This document shows positions 6,440 through 13,151 of a DNA stretch of 15,582 nt, one piece after another. The stretch spans positions 1 through 15,582 of the forward strand of contig JAEUQE010000218.1 of assembly GCA_016789785.1 (NCBI GenBank). Direction: 5' to 3'. The notes below the pieces were generated by a model that saw only the letters and a program-made list of their open reading frames with translations, was not told the DNA's origin and did not search any database. The DNA comes from Bryobacterales bacterium (GTDB taxonomy: Bacteria; Acidobacteriota; Terriglobia; Bryobacterales; Bryobacteraceae). Position 1 is the stretch's first letter; each line of letters starts with the position of its first letter. Made by a program: the position numbers and the translations under genes.

Positions 6440-7122
6440 TTCTCCTCCATTGCCAGCGCCTGGAATAACAGGTTGTCCAGCCAGGGCGCGACTGGCTGAA
6501 CGCCACTCTCGGGCGGTGAACTGAGCAGGGGCTCATAGAGCCGGAACTTGGCCAGCGCCACGGGAAAGAGCAGCGAATTCAAATAGGTGCATCGTAGCAC
6601 GCGGAGCCCGTGCCGGGAAGCAAGGTCGAGCAGCCGGGGCCTGGAAAAGCGTTGGCGCTCGTGGGCGAACCGGGAGTGGCGGCTGCGGAGAATCTCGAGC
6701 GCGGAGACGCGCAGGATGAGGAGTCCGCCCGGTCTCAGCACGCGGACAAATTCGGCGAAAGGGCGTGGTTCCTGACCGGGGGGGAAGTGCACAAGCACAT
6801 CCATGGAAACGACCGCATCGAAGGCGCCGCTGGCGAAGGGGAGAGCGGCGATGTCGCCCTGGACCATGCGCGGGATGCCGAGACTACGGCCATACTGAAG
6901 GCCTTCGGCGGCAAGATCGAGGGGGACCATGCGCCAGCCGTAGCGCTTCTCGAGTTCGCGCGAGAGGTGGCCGGTGCCACAGCCGGCTTCGAGGACTCGC
7001 TGGGGGTGGCGCTCGGCATGGAGAGGGTCGAGGAGGCGGAATAGAATGCGCCGCATGCCCCGGAACCACCAGAAGGATTCTTCAAGGGCGGCGATGTTCG
7101 CGAATTCCGCCGGATTCATCAT
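6358..7122 (-). CDS. Class I SAM-dependent methyltransferase (Methyltransf_11 type)
   Basis: This gene encodes 254 residues. Motif I is VLEAGCGTGHLS (43-54), an acidic residue after the second strand is in PLDLAAEG (D69), motif II is QGDIAALPF (88-96), FDAVVSMDVLVHF (101-113) follows, and LRPGGLLIL (129-137) is the post-core strand. The N-terminal MMNPAEFANIAALEESFWWFRGMRR resembles stand-alone methyltransferases that act on small molecules or glycolipid intermediates, but the substrate cannot be told. The 3' end overlaps the likely start of the membrane acyltransferase, so the two are probably co-transcribed and may modify the same envelope molecule (inference). A GATAAT box lies 8 nt before the ATG and no Shine-Dalgarno site is visible, which fits a leaderless mRNA. 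The adjacent ATG at 7119 is an equally possible start. Confidence 0.88.
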   Translation of the reverse strand: MMNPAEFANIAALEESFWWFRGMRRILFRLLDPLHAERHPQRVLEAGCGTGHLSRELEKRYGWRMVPLDLAAEGLQYGRSLGIPRMVQGDIAALPFASGAFDAVVSMDVLVHFPPGQEPRPFAEFVRVLRPGGLLILRVSALEILRSRHSRFAHERQRFSRPRLLDLASRHGLRVLRCTYLNSLLFPVALAKFRLYEPLLSSPPESGVQPVAPWLDNLLFQALAMEEKWLGANRNFPVGQSLLLVAEKPPDRPE

Positions 7123-7130
7123 CAGGATCT

Positions 7131-7136
7131 ATTATC
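7131..7136 (-). promoter_or_regulatory. Probable -10 box of the methyltransferase-acyltransferase unit
   Basis: On the minus strand GATAAT (5 of 6 to the TATAAT consensus) sits 8 nt before the first ATG at 7122. Transcription starting 6-8 nt after such a box would give an mRNA with almost no leader. No convincing -35 box is present, so the call rests on box quality and position. Confidence 0.4.
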
Positions 7137-7347
7137 GGGTAGAAGTTGGCTTGTGGGTGGGGGGAGGGGTGGACGCGGGGCACGGCGCAGATCGGCGTGG
7201 TGCTGGTGGGCAAACCGGCGGTGGTTGCGCGAGAACGCCATGCGGCGTGCCGGTGGGCGCAGAAAGTAAAGGTTGCGGTGCGCGGCGCCGATACTGAAGT
7301 TGCGGTGTGCTTGGTGTCCGGGCGCCACCGGGGCGGCGCGCTTTCGC

Positions 7348-7353
7348 TATTCT
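7348..7353 (+). promoter_or_regulatory. Possible -10 box for the small conserved protein
   Basis: TATTCT lies 6 nt upstream of ATG 7360, the spacing expected for a leaderless transcript. There is no recognisable -35 box at the usual distance. Confidence 0.3.
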
Positions 7354-7359
7354 CTAACA

Positions 7360-7758
7360 ATGAGCTTCCTCGATAACCTCGAAAACAACCTGAAGGCTCT
7401 CGAAGCGCGCGAGGAATTCGACGCGGCGGCGCATGAGCGGCAACGCGCGGCGAGGGCCGCCGAACGGCGCAACGCCGAACTCACCGCGCCCCACGCCGAT
7501 GCTCTGCGCAACGGTCCGTTCACGCCACAACTCCTTACGGCTTGCCGCGTGATCGGACATCCGCTGCGGCTGCTGGTACGGCCGACGTGGATCGGCGATA
7601 CGCTGCGGCTGGAGGCTCGGGAGAAGCGGGTGGATCTGGTGCCGGTGCCGGAGGGCGTGCAGGCGCAGTTCTTCGTGAATGGCGAGGCGCAAGAGGAGCG
7701 GATGGTGGATCTCGGCGGGGATGCGACGGCGTTTGCGAAGTCGTGGCTGGAGGGCTGA
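7360..7758 (+). CDS. Small conserved cytoplasmic protein of unknown function
   Basis: This gene encodes 132 residues starting at ATG 7360, chosen because MSFLDNLENNLKALEAREE is the natural N-terminus; an in-frame extension to 7273 reads as non-coding. Residues 1-50 form a strongly charged Glu/Arg/Ala helix that could be a coiled coil. Residues 60-132 look like alternating strands and turns (PLRLLVRPTWIGDTLRLEA, KRVDLVPVPEGVQAQFFVNG, VDLGGDATAFAKSWLEG). There is no signal peptide, membrane segment or catalytic motif. I recall similar SFLDNLENNLK proteins in acidobacterial genomes but cannot name a function. TATTCT (7348-7353) ends 6 nt before the ATG and there is no Shine-Dalgarno site, suggesting a leaderless transcript. 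It is divergent from the methyltransferase and convergent with the fused spermidine-synthase gene. Confidence 0.8.
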   Translation: MSFLDNLENNLKALEAREEFDAAAHERQRAARAAERRNAELTAPHADALRNGPFTPQLLTACRVIGHPLRLLVRPTWIGDTLRLEAREKRVDLVPVPEGVQAQFFVNGEAQEERMVDLGGDATAFAKSWLEG

Positions 7759-7808
7759 GTAGGATTCTGCCTGGTCACCCCTGGGAGCCGATCAGCACGC
7801 CAAAGGGG

Positions 7809-7830
7809 GCGTCCCCTCGATCGGGGACGC
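7809..7830. terminator. Hairpin between two convergent genes, probable bidirectional terminator
   Basis: GCGTCCCC (7809-7816) and GGGGACGC (7823-7830) form a perfect 8-bp GC-rich stem with a 6-nt loop TCGATC. It is placed in the 92-bp gap between the stop of the small conserved gene (+) and the stop of the fused spermidine-synthase gene (-). Only short, mixed T tracts flank it. Position and stem strength support a shared terminator. Confidence 0.6.
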
Positions 7831-7850
7831 AGTTGTCCTGAGGGATTGCG

Positions 7851-9890
7851 CTACCAGCGGAGGATGCGCAGCAGATTGCTGTAATCGTCCGTCCACACGG
7901 GGAAATTCGGCTGTGCGGGCAGCGCGATGCCCGGCGTGGGAGAATTGCCCATCGGAACGAAGGCCCAGTTGGAAGGGAGCAGCCAGTTGGCCGGGTCTCC
8001 CTGATTGGCCATCAGCGCCGCAGGGCGGCCGATGGCGGCGGCGAGCCTTTCGACGACCGGCCTCAGATCAATGACGGAGTTCGAGATGTGTAGTGCCAGA
8101 ATACCGTCGGGCTTAAGGTGGCGGCGGTACAACTGGAAGGCCTCGCGGGTGAGCAGATGCACGGGAATCGAATCACCCGAGAAGGCGTCGACAACGAAGA
8201 CATCGAAGCCCTGGGCCTGCTCGCGTTCAAGCGAGAGCCGGCCGTCGCCCACGACCACGTCCACCTTGCCCTTGGCGTCGCGAAGGAAAGTGAATTCGCT
8301 GCGGGCGAGGTCGAGGACTTTGGGATTCAGTTCGTAATAGCGGTAGTAGTCACCGGGCTTGGAATACACGGCGAGCGTACCAGCGCCGAGACCGATCACG
8401 CCGACGCGCATGGTCTTCGGCTGATCGAGAACCTGGCCAGCGCCGCCAGCGCGTCCAAAGTACGCTGTGGGCTCCATGGACTTGGCATCCAGGCGCTGCA
8501 TTCCGTGATTCACCATGCCGTGAATCATCAATCGGGCGCCATTGCGATCAGCCACGCGCAGGGCGCCATAAAAATTGCGCACCATCTGCCGGTTTTCGAG
8601 AGCGAGCGTTTTCACTTGCACCGCCGCGGCAACCACAGCACCAACAGCGAGTGCGGCCCAAAGGATATCGGTGAGCCAGTGCTTGCGGTACTCGAGGAAC
8701 AGCGCGATCACGGCACAGGCAGCGATGGTGATCGGGAGTTCCACAATCGACTTGAGAAACATCGGCGCGGCGACGGCGACCAGCAGCGCACCGAGCGCTC
8801 CACCGAGCGAGAGCAGGAAATAAAAGCTGGTCAGTTGGGAGGCAACGGGCTTTCGAGCGGCAAGCTCCCCGTGACAGAACATGCACACCAGAAACAGCCC
8901 CAGCGAATAGACGGGGATGGAGAGTATGAGGGTGTTCTCCGGATTCTGATGGAAGAGCGCCCAAGCCATGGCGGCGAGTCCGGCCGCGGCGAGCGGATGG
9001 AACACTTTGCGCTGATACCATTGCCGGTGGTCGAAGCACACGATGAAGCTGGCGAGATAGAGCACCAAGGGCAGTACCCAAAGGAATGGAAGCGGCGCGA
9101 TGTTCTGGGTGAGATGGTTGGTGACCGAGAGCAGCAGCGCCGAGGAAGCTGCCGGCAGCACGATCCAGGAGAGTTTGGCCTGTGGAGGCGTGGTGACTGC
9201 CCGATCGAGAGCAAGAAGATCCTTGGCCTCCACGTTGACCGGAGGGTATCGTTTCGACTGCCAGGCCACCGTCGCACACAGCGCGGCGAAAACCGCATAG
9301 AAGGCCGCCCACAGTCTCATCTGCAGCTCGACGCCAATCCACGGTTCGATCAGCACGGGATAGGCGAGCAGGCCAAGGAGCGAGCCAAGATTGGAGAGCG
9401 CGAACAAACGGTAGGGCGTGATGCCGGGAAACTGCCTCGCATACCAGGCTTGCAGGAGCGGCCCGGTGGTGGAGAGCAGCAGATAGGGCATTCCAGTAGT
9501 GAGCACGAGGGTGCGCAGAACGCCGAGTGCCGGGTCGGCGGCGGAGGGTGCGGTTGTCAACCAGAGTGCCGGCAGACACAGAACGCTGAGGCCGAGCGCG
9601 AGCGGATGCCAGAGGGAGGCCCGCACGACCGCACTGAAATGGTGCGAATAGTAGTAGCCGGCGAGCAACAGCGCCTGGAAGAACAGCATGCACGTGGTCC
9701 ACACGGCGGTGGCGCCACCGAACCACGGGAGAATGCGGCGGGCCACCATGGGCTGGACCAGGAAGAGCAGGAATGCGCTGAGGAAGATCGTCGCGCTGAA
9801 GATAGCAGGGACGGTGTGGCGCGAGGTCTGCGCGGTCTCCTGAGTGGGCGCGGCCGATCTACGTTCCGCAGTGGTGGTGTCGAGAGGCAC
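7851..9890 (-). CDS. Fused membrane / spermidine-synthase-like protein
   Basis: The product is 679 residues from GTG 9890. Residues about 28-430 hold many hydrophobic helices (for example 30-48, 62-82, 97-112, 245-282, 325-340, 353-400) of the type annotated as fused MFS/spermidine synthase. Residues about 435-679 form the aminopropyltransferase-like Rossmann domain: GVIGLGAGTLAVYS (497-510), the acidic YYELNPKVLDLA (518-529), VVVGDGRLSLE (545-555) and VDAFSGDSIPVHLL (567-580). The Asp of GDGR and of VDAFS are in the places used by real spermidine synthases for substrate and catalysis. Whether it makes polyamine or handles another substrate at the membrane is not known. A GATAGT box ends 5 nt before the GTG. 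It stands alone, divergent from pyrE. Confidence 0.9.
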   Translation of the reverse strand: MPLDTTTAERRSAAPTQETAQTSRHTVPAIFSATIFLSAFLLFLVQPMVARRILPWFGGATAVWTTCMLFFQALLLAGYYYSHHFSAVVRASLWHPLALGLSVLCLPALWLTTAPSAADPALGVLRTLVLTTGMPYLLLSTTGPLLQAWYARQFPGITPYRLFALSNLGSLLGLLAYPVLIEPWIGVELQMRLWAAFYAVFAALCATVAWQSKRYPPVNVEAKDLLALDRAVTTPPQAKLSWIVLPAASSALLLSVTNHLTQNIAPLPFLWVLPLVLYLASFIVCFDHRQWYQRKVFHPLAAAGLAAMAWALFHQNPENTLILSIPVYSLGLFLVCMFCHGELAARKPVASQLTSFYFLLSLGGALGALLVAVAAPMFLKSIVELPITIAACAVIALFLEYRKHWLTDILWAALAVGAVVAAAVQVKTLALENRQMVRNFYGALRVADRNGARLMIHGMVNHGMQRLDAKSMEPTAYFGRAGGAGQVLDQPKTMRVGVIGLGAGTLAVYSKPGDYYRYYELNPKVLDLARSEFTFLRDAKGKVDVVVGDGRLSLEREQAQGFDVFVVDAFSGDSIPVHLLTREAFQLYRRHLKPDGILALHISNSVIDLRPVVERLAAAIGRPAALMANQGDPANWLLPSNWAFVPMGNSPTPGIALPAQPNFPVWTDDYSNLLRILRW

Positions 9891-9895
9891 GACCT

Positions 9896-9901
9896 ACTAT
9901 C
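9896..9901 (-). promoter_or_regulatory. Possible -10 box of the fused spermidine-synthase gene
   Basis: GATAGT on the minus strand lies 5 nt before the GTG start, so transcription would begin at or next to the start codon. No good -35 box and no Shine-Dalgarno site are seen. Confidence 0.3.
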
Positions 9902-10005
9902 GGCGGCAAGCGCCAATTTCTTGAGGATCCGCGAGGAGGCGGCGGGAATCAGGAGGCGGTGGGAGGGGCTGGGGGACGGCGGGAGGCGGCTTGCCCCGCA
10001 CTTGG

Positions 10006-10011
10006 TATACT
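10006..10011 (+). promoter_or_regulatory. Probable -10 box upstream of pyrE
   Basis: TATACT matches the consensus at five of six positions and lies 20 nt before the GTG start of pyrE. The expected start point would leave a leader of roughly 12-14 nt with no clear Shine-Dalgarno site. A -35 box is not recognisable at 16-18 nt upstream. Confidence 0.4.
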
Positions 10012-10031
10012 TGGCCTTTTGAGCCGACGCC

Positions 10032-10634
10032 GTGAGCCAACTTTCCGATCATGTCATTGAACTCTTTCGCCGGACGGGCGCCTATCTGGAGGGCCATTTC
10101 CGGTTAACCAGCGGTCTTCACAGTCCGGAGTATCTGCAATGTGCGCTGGTGCTTCAGCATCCGCGCTATGCGGAGTTATTGGGACAGAAGCTCGCGGAGC
10201 AGATGCGGCGGATCGAGCCGGTGCGCAATATCGATGCGGTGGTGTCGCCGGCGATGGGCGGACTGATCATCGGGCATGAGGTGGCGCGCGCATTAAATAC
10301 GCGGCATATCTTCACGGAGCGCGTGGATGGGAAGATGACGCTGCGGCGGGGCTTCGCGGTACAGGCTGGGGAGCGAGCCGTGGTGGTGGAGGATGTGATC
10401 ACGACCGGGGGCAGTTCGCTGGAAGTGGTGGAGTTACTCAAATCGCAAGGCGTTGACGTGACGTGCGCGGGGTCGATTATCGACCGCAGCGGGGGCCGCG
10501 CCAACGTGCTGGTGCCGCGTGTCGCCCTGGCGACGCTGCACGTGATGACTTACGATGAGGCCGAATGTCCGCTCTGTGCGCAAGGCGTACCCGTGGTGAA
10601 GCCGGGGTCGCGGACGGCGCCGGTTAGTAAGTAG
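10032..10634 (+). CDS. pyrE: Orotate phosphoribosyltransferase
   Basis: The product is 200 residues from GTG 10032. It transfers phosphoribose from PRPP to orotate to give OMP, the fifth step of de novo pyrimidine synthesis, in the cytoplasm. The N-terminal FRLTSGLHSPEYLQCA is the substrate-binding segment; DAVVSPAMGGLIIGHEVARAL and IFTERVDGKMTLRRGF follow; the 13-residue PRPP-binding motif is VVVEDVITTGGSS. The ending CPLCAQGVPVVKPGSR with its CxxC is typical of one PyrE subclass. GTG is chosen because SQLSDHVIELFRRTGAYLEGHF is the normal family start; no upstream alternative is better. truA follows after 22 bp on the same strand, so both may share a transcript. Confidence 0.95.
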   Translation: MSQLSDHVIELFRRTGAYLEGHFRLTSGLHSPEYLQCALVLQHPRYAELLGQKLAEQMRRIEPVRNIDAVVSPAMGGLIIGHEVARALNTRHIFTERVDGKMTLRRGFAVQAGERAVVVEDVITTGGSSLEVVELLKSQGVDVTCAGSIIDRSGGRANVLVPRVALATLHVMTYDEAECPLCAQGVPVVKPGSRTAPVSK

Positions 10635-10656
10635 GTTTGGTCAGAAGAAGGGCGAT

Positions 10657-11400
10657 GTGCGGCGAATCCGCCTGGTGGTTTCTTACGACGGCACGGAGTA
10701 TCACGGCTGGCAGGTGCAGCCGGGTCTGGCGACGATTCAAGGGACGCTGGAAACGGTGCTTGGGGAGATCGAAAGCGCTCCGGTGGCGGTGGCCGGATCG
10801 GGGCGGACGGATGCGGGCGTACATGCGCTGGCGCAGGTAGCTGCGTGCAATCTGACGAATCCGATTCCGTGCCGGAATCTGCGGAAAGCGATGAACCGTC
10901 GGCTGCCTCCGGATATTCGCATTCTGGAAGCGGAAGAGGCCGCTCCCGATTTTCATCCGCGTTTTCAGGCGAAGGCGAAGACTTACGAATACCGTATCTG
11001 CCGCGGGGAGATCTGCCCGCCTTTCGACCGCCGGTATGTCTATCATTTCCCTTACTCGGTGAACGAGCAGGCGTTTCTTGACGCGGCGGATGTGTATCAG
11101 GGCGAGCATGACTTTTCGGCGTTTTCGGCAACAGATGAAAAAGATGAGTTAGGGTTGAGCAAGGTGCGGCGGGTGTTCTCTTCCCAGGCGTTCCGGAACG
11201 GAGACTTATTGGTGTACCGGGTACGGGGATCGGGGTTTCTGAAGCACATGGTGCGAAACCTGGTGGGTGGCCTGATGGAAACCGCGAAGGGGAATCTCAC
11301 GCGGGAAGGGTTGGCGGAGTTGATCCGGCCAGGGGCCGGGCGGAAGCTTGGGGTGGCCGTGCCGGCACGGGGCTTGTTTCTGATCGGCGTGGAGTATTGA
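10657..11400 (+). CDS. truA: tRNA pseudouridine(38-40) synthase
   Basis: This gene encodes 247 residues, the usual length. The enzyme isomerises uridines 38-40 of the tRNA anticodon stem. The catalytic Asp is D52 in AGSGRTDAGVHALAQ, a hallmark of TruA. Other family segments are IRLVVSYDGTEYHGWQVQPG at the front, KAMNRRLPPDIRI, AKTYEYRI, HDFSAFSA and the late GSGFLKHMVRNLVGGLM. The start is GTG 10657, preceded by AAGGG at a good distance; the overlapping ATG at 10655 is in another frame. It lies 22 bp after pyrE, pointing to co-transcription and perhaps re-initiation. Confidence 0.96.
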   Translation: MRRIRLVVSYDGTEYHGWQVQPGLATIQGTLETVLGEIESAPVAVAGSGRTDAGVHALAQVAACNLTNPIPCRNLRKAMNRRLPPDIRILEAEEAAPDFHPRFQAKAKTYEYRICRGEICPPFDRRYVYHFPYSVNEQAFLDAADVYQGEHDFSAFSATDEKDELGLSKVRRVFSSQAFRNGDLLVYRVRGSGFLKHMVRNLVGGLMETAKGNLTREGLAELIRPGAGRKLGVAVPARGLFLIGVEY

Positions 11401-11520
11401 CGAAGCAGTTGCCGGGCGGACTCGGCGAATACGGGGTCCGGACATCTCTGCCGGCTTCACACGGGCGGATACCCGCGCAGCCCGGCGTTGAGTGACCAAG
11501 CAGGTGGTTAGAGCCCTAGT

Positions 11521-11539
11521 CCGCGGTTGCGTGTCGCGG
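11521..11539. terminator. Small hairpin between convergent truA and RDD genes
   Basis: CCGCG (11521-11525) can pair with CGCGG (11535-11539) around a 9-nt loop, in the 143-bp gap between the two convergent stops. The stem is short and no T run follows in either direction, so this is a tentative terminator. Nothing else was recognised in the gap. Confidence 0.28.
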
Positions 11540-11543
11540 CAGT

Positions 11544-11996
11544 CTATGTGGCGCCACCTTCCAGTCCGGGCGCCACAGCGACGGCTAGGGCGTCTTTTGG
11601 GACTACCTTTGTGAAGGTAAACATATCCCCCAGCCGCTCTCCCTTTATAAGAAGCACGAGGGTCTCGATCAGGATGCAGCAAGCCCAAACAGGCGGCCCA
11701 AGGCTACCAGCGAGAGGGATGAGCGAAATCGCCGGCCCAATCGCGACCGTGAGATTTCGGGAGATGCGCTCATTCGCTGTCGACGGAGTCCCGTCTTGCA
11801 GGACAACCCTCAGTCCAAGCAGACGCTTGCCAAGGCTGGCACCGGTGACATCTCGCATTGCCATATAAACAAACAGGACAATTCCACCCAGGAAAGCCCC
11901 GAAAAGCGGAATCAGCCTGACAACGAAACCGGCTGTGACAAGTGCTAGGATAGCGTCAATCAAGAAGGCAGCAATGCGCTTGGCGCGTAGGAGCAT
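11544..11996 (-). CDS. RDD family membrane protein
   Basis: The product is 150 residues with three hydrophobic regions (about 8-28, 29-47 and 82-115). KRIAAFLIDAILALV carries the Arg and Asp that name the RDD family, and GASLGKRLLGLRVV is the second conserved block, followed by a late segment LLIKGERLGDMFTFTKVV. RDD proteins are inner-membrane proteins of mostly unknown role; some have been linked to ion or proton exchange (established knowledge, not shown here). A perfect -35 TTGACA with a -10 box ending 5 nt before the ATG suggests a leaderless mRNA. It is convergent with truA and divergent from the class II aldolase. Confidence 0.85.
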   Translation of the reverse strand: MLLRAKRIAAFLIDAILALVTAGFVVRLIPLFGAFLGGIVLFVYMAMRDVTGASLGKRLLGLRVVLQDGTPSTANERISRNLTVAIGPAISLIPLAGSLGPPVWACCILIETLVLLIKGERLGDMFTFTKVVPKDALAVAVAPGLEGGAT

Positions 11997-12001
11997 GAGT
12001 C

Positions 12002-12030
12002 ATAGTGACGAAACGCCAAAGACATGTCAA
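12002..12030 (-). promoter_or_regulatory. Sigma70-type promoter of the RDD gene
   Basis: Minus-strand TTGACA (12030-12025) is a perfect -35 box, followed by a 17-nt spacer and CACTAT (12007-12002) as a weak -10. Only 5 nt separate the -10 from ATG 11996, so transcription would start at or next to the start codon. Confidence 0.5.
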
Positions 12031-12144
12031 GCAGGGTTTCGTGTGATTCTGAAGGAGTTGGCTCTCACCCAGATGAGCTGACGCTGCATTGCGGCCCGAG
12101 CGAAGTGCTTTCGAGGCGGGATCCTGGGGCGCCGGCAACTCAGA

Positions 12145-12173
12145 CTGGCGAGTGCCGCTCTGCACCTCGCCAG
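12145..12173 (+). other. Strong hairpin in the leader region of the class II aldolase
   Basis: CTGGCGAG then TGC (12145-12155) pairs with GCA, one bulged C, and CTCGCCAG (12162-12173), giving 11 base pairs around a 6-nt loop. It sits 64 bp before the aldolase ATG. No T run follows, so it is not a standard terminator. It could be a protein-binding palindrome, a structured leader if transcription starts upstream, or the end of an older transcript. Confidence 0.4.
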
Positions 12174-12237
12174 AGTTACGGTGATGTCATGCGATCCGGC
12201 AGTGGCGGATCGAGCGGCCGGGTGCCAACATAGACAT

Positions 12238-13146
12238 ATGTCATCGAGCGAGTCAACCATATCGAACGCGGTGATTGAAGAGATCACGCGGCGTGTGCTG
12301 GTGGAGTTGATTGGAGAGTCGGCGCGGCTGGACGACCGGTCGATTCCGGATCCACAGAAGGTGCACTGGTCCGCGGAGGCCAAGGCGATCAAGCGTGAGA
12401 TCGTGCAGGTGGGCCGTAAGTTATGGCAGAGATCCTATGTGGATGGAAACGGTGGCAACATTTCCGCGCGGATTTCGGACAACTACCTTATCTGCACACC
12501 GACGCTGCTGAGCAAAGCCGACTTAACGGAGGACGACCTTTGTCTGGTGGATATGGATAACCGGCAAAAGGTCGGGCACCGGCCGCAGACGAGCGAGATG
12601 TTACTCCATCTGGAGATCTACAAGGCGAATCCGAAGGCCCGGGCGGTGGTGCATTGCCATCCGCCGCATGCCACCGCCTACGCGATGGCGGGAATCGTGC
12701 CGCCGGTGGGGTACATTCCGGAGTTCGAAGTGTTTGTGGGTCCGGTGGGGCTCACCAAGTACGAGACACCGGGAACGAAGGCTTTTGCGGAGTCCGTTGT
12801 TCCTTTTGTAAAGAACCACAACACGATTCTGCTGGCGAATCATGGCATTGTTTGCTGGTCAGACACGGTGACACACGCGGAGTGGTGCGTGGAGGTGCTG
12901 GACACGTACTGTCACACGCTTGCGGTGGCGCGCCAGTTAGGGGCGCCGCTCAATCAGATTCCGGAGCAGAAGCTGCGCGATCTGTTGCGGGTGAAGCGGC
13001 GATTGGGTCTTCCGGATCCGCGGCTGGCGATGCTGCGGGACGATGAGCCGGAGGAATTGAAGTCGGCGGGGATGGCGCCGGACGATTTCGATGAGTTAGT
13101 AAGAGCGATCGCGGACCAGGTGTCGCAGACGCTGGATCTGGAGTAA
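12238..13146 (+). CDS. Class II aldolase/adducin family enzyme with encapsulation-peptide-like ends
   Basis: The product is 302 residues from ATG 12238; the frame is open to 12181, but that extension looks non-coding. The core (about 45-250) is the fuculose/rhamnulose-phosphate aldolase fold: YVDGNGGNISARI (68-79), TPTLLSK, the catalytic Glu in TSEMLLH (E120), zinc ligands H139 and H141 in VVHCHPPHA, and H202 in LLANHGIV. Such enzymes cleave ketose 1-phosphates to DHAP and an aldehyde. FucA is about 215 residues, so this protein has about 50 extra at the front and 50 at the back. SNAVIEEITRRVLVELIGE (9-27) and DDFDELVRAIADQVSQTL (282-299) are short amphipathic helices set off by linkers, the look of microcompartment encapsulation peptides. 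Class II aldolase is a signature cargo of fucose/rhamnose-type microcompartments (established knowledge). The exact sugar is unknown. Confidence 0.88.
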   Translation: MSSSESTISNAVIEEITRRVLVELIGESARLDDRSIPDPQKVHWSAEAKAIKREIVQVGRKLWQRSYVDGNGGNISARISDNYLICTPTLLSKADLTEDDLCLVDMDNRQKVGHRPQTSEMLLHLEIYKANPKARAVVHCHPPHATAYAMAGIVPPVGYIPEFEVFVGPVGLTKYETPGTKAFAESVVPFVKNHNTILLANHGIVCWSDTVTHAEWCVEVLDTYCHTLAVARQLGAPLNQIPEQKLRDLLRVKRRLGLPDPRLAMLRDDEPEELKSAGMAPDDFDELVRAIADQVSQTLDLE

Positions 13147-13151
13147 GTGAG

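Noticed and set aside
7137..7347. Possible coding remnant or short repeats (GTTGCGGTG-like) in the divergent gap
   Set aside because: The similar short words are few and irregular, and none of the frames resembles a known protein.
8118..10022. A 634-codon open frame on the plus strand
   Set aside because: It lies antisense to the fused spermidine-synthase gene, whose motifs are unmistakable. The product is rich in Glu, Arg, Gly and His with no domain, as expected for a shadow frame in high-GC DNA.
11401..11543. A possible tRNA or small RNA between truA and the RDD gene
   Set aside because: Short GC-rich pairings exist, but no cloverleaf, T-loop consensus or CCA end could be built.
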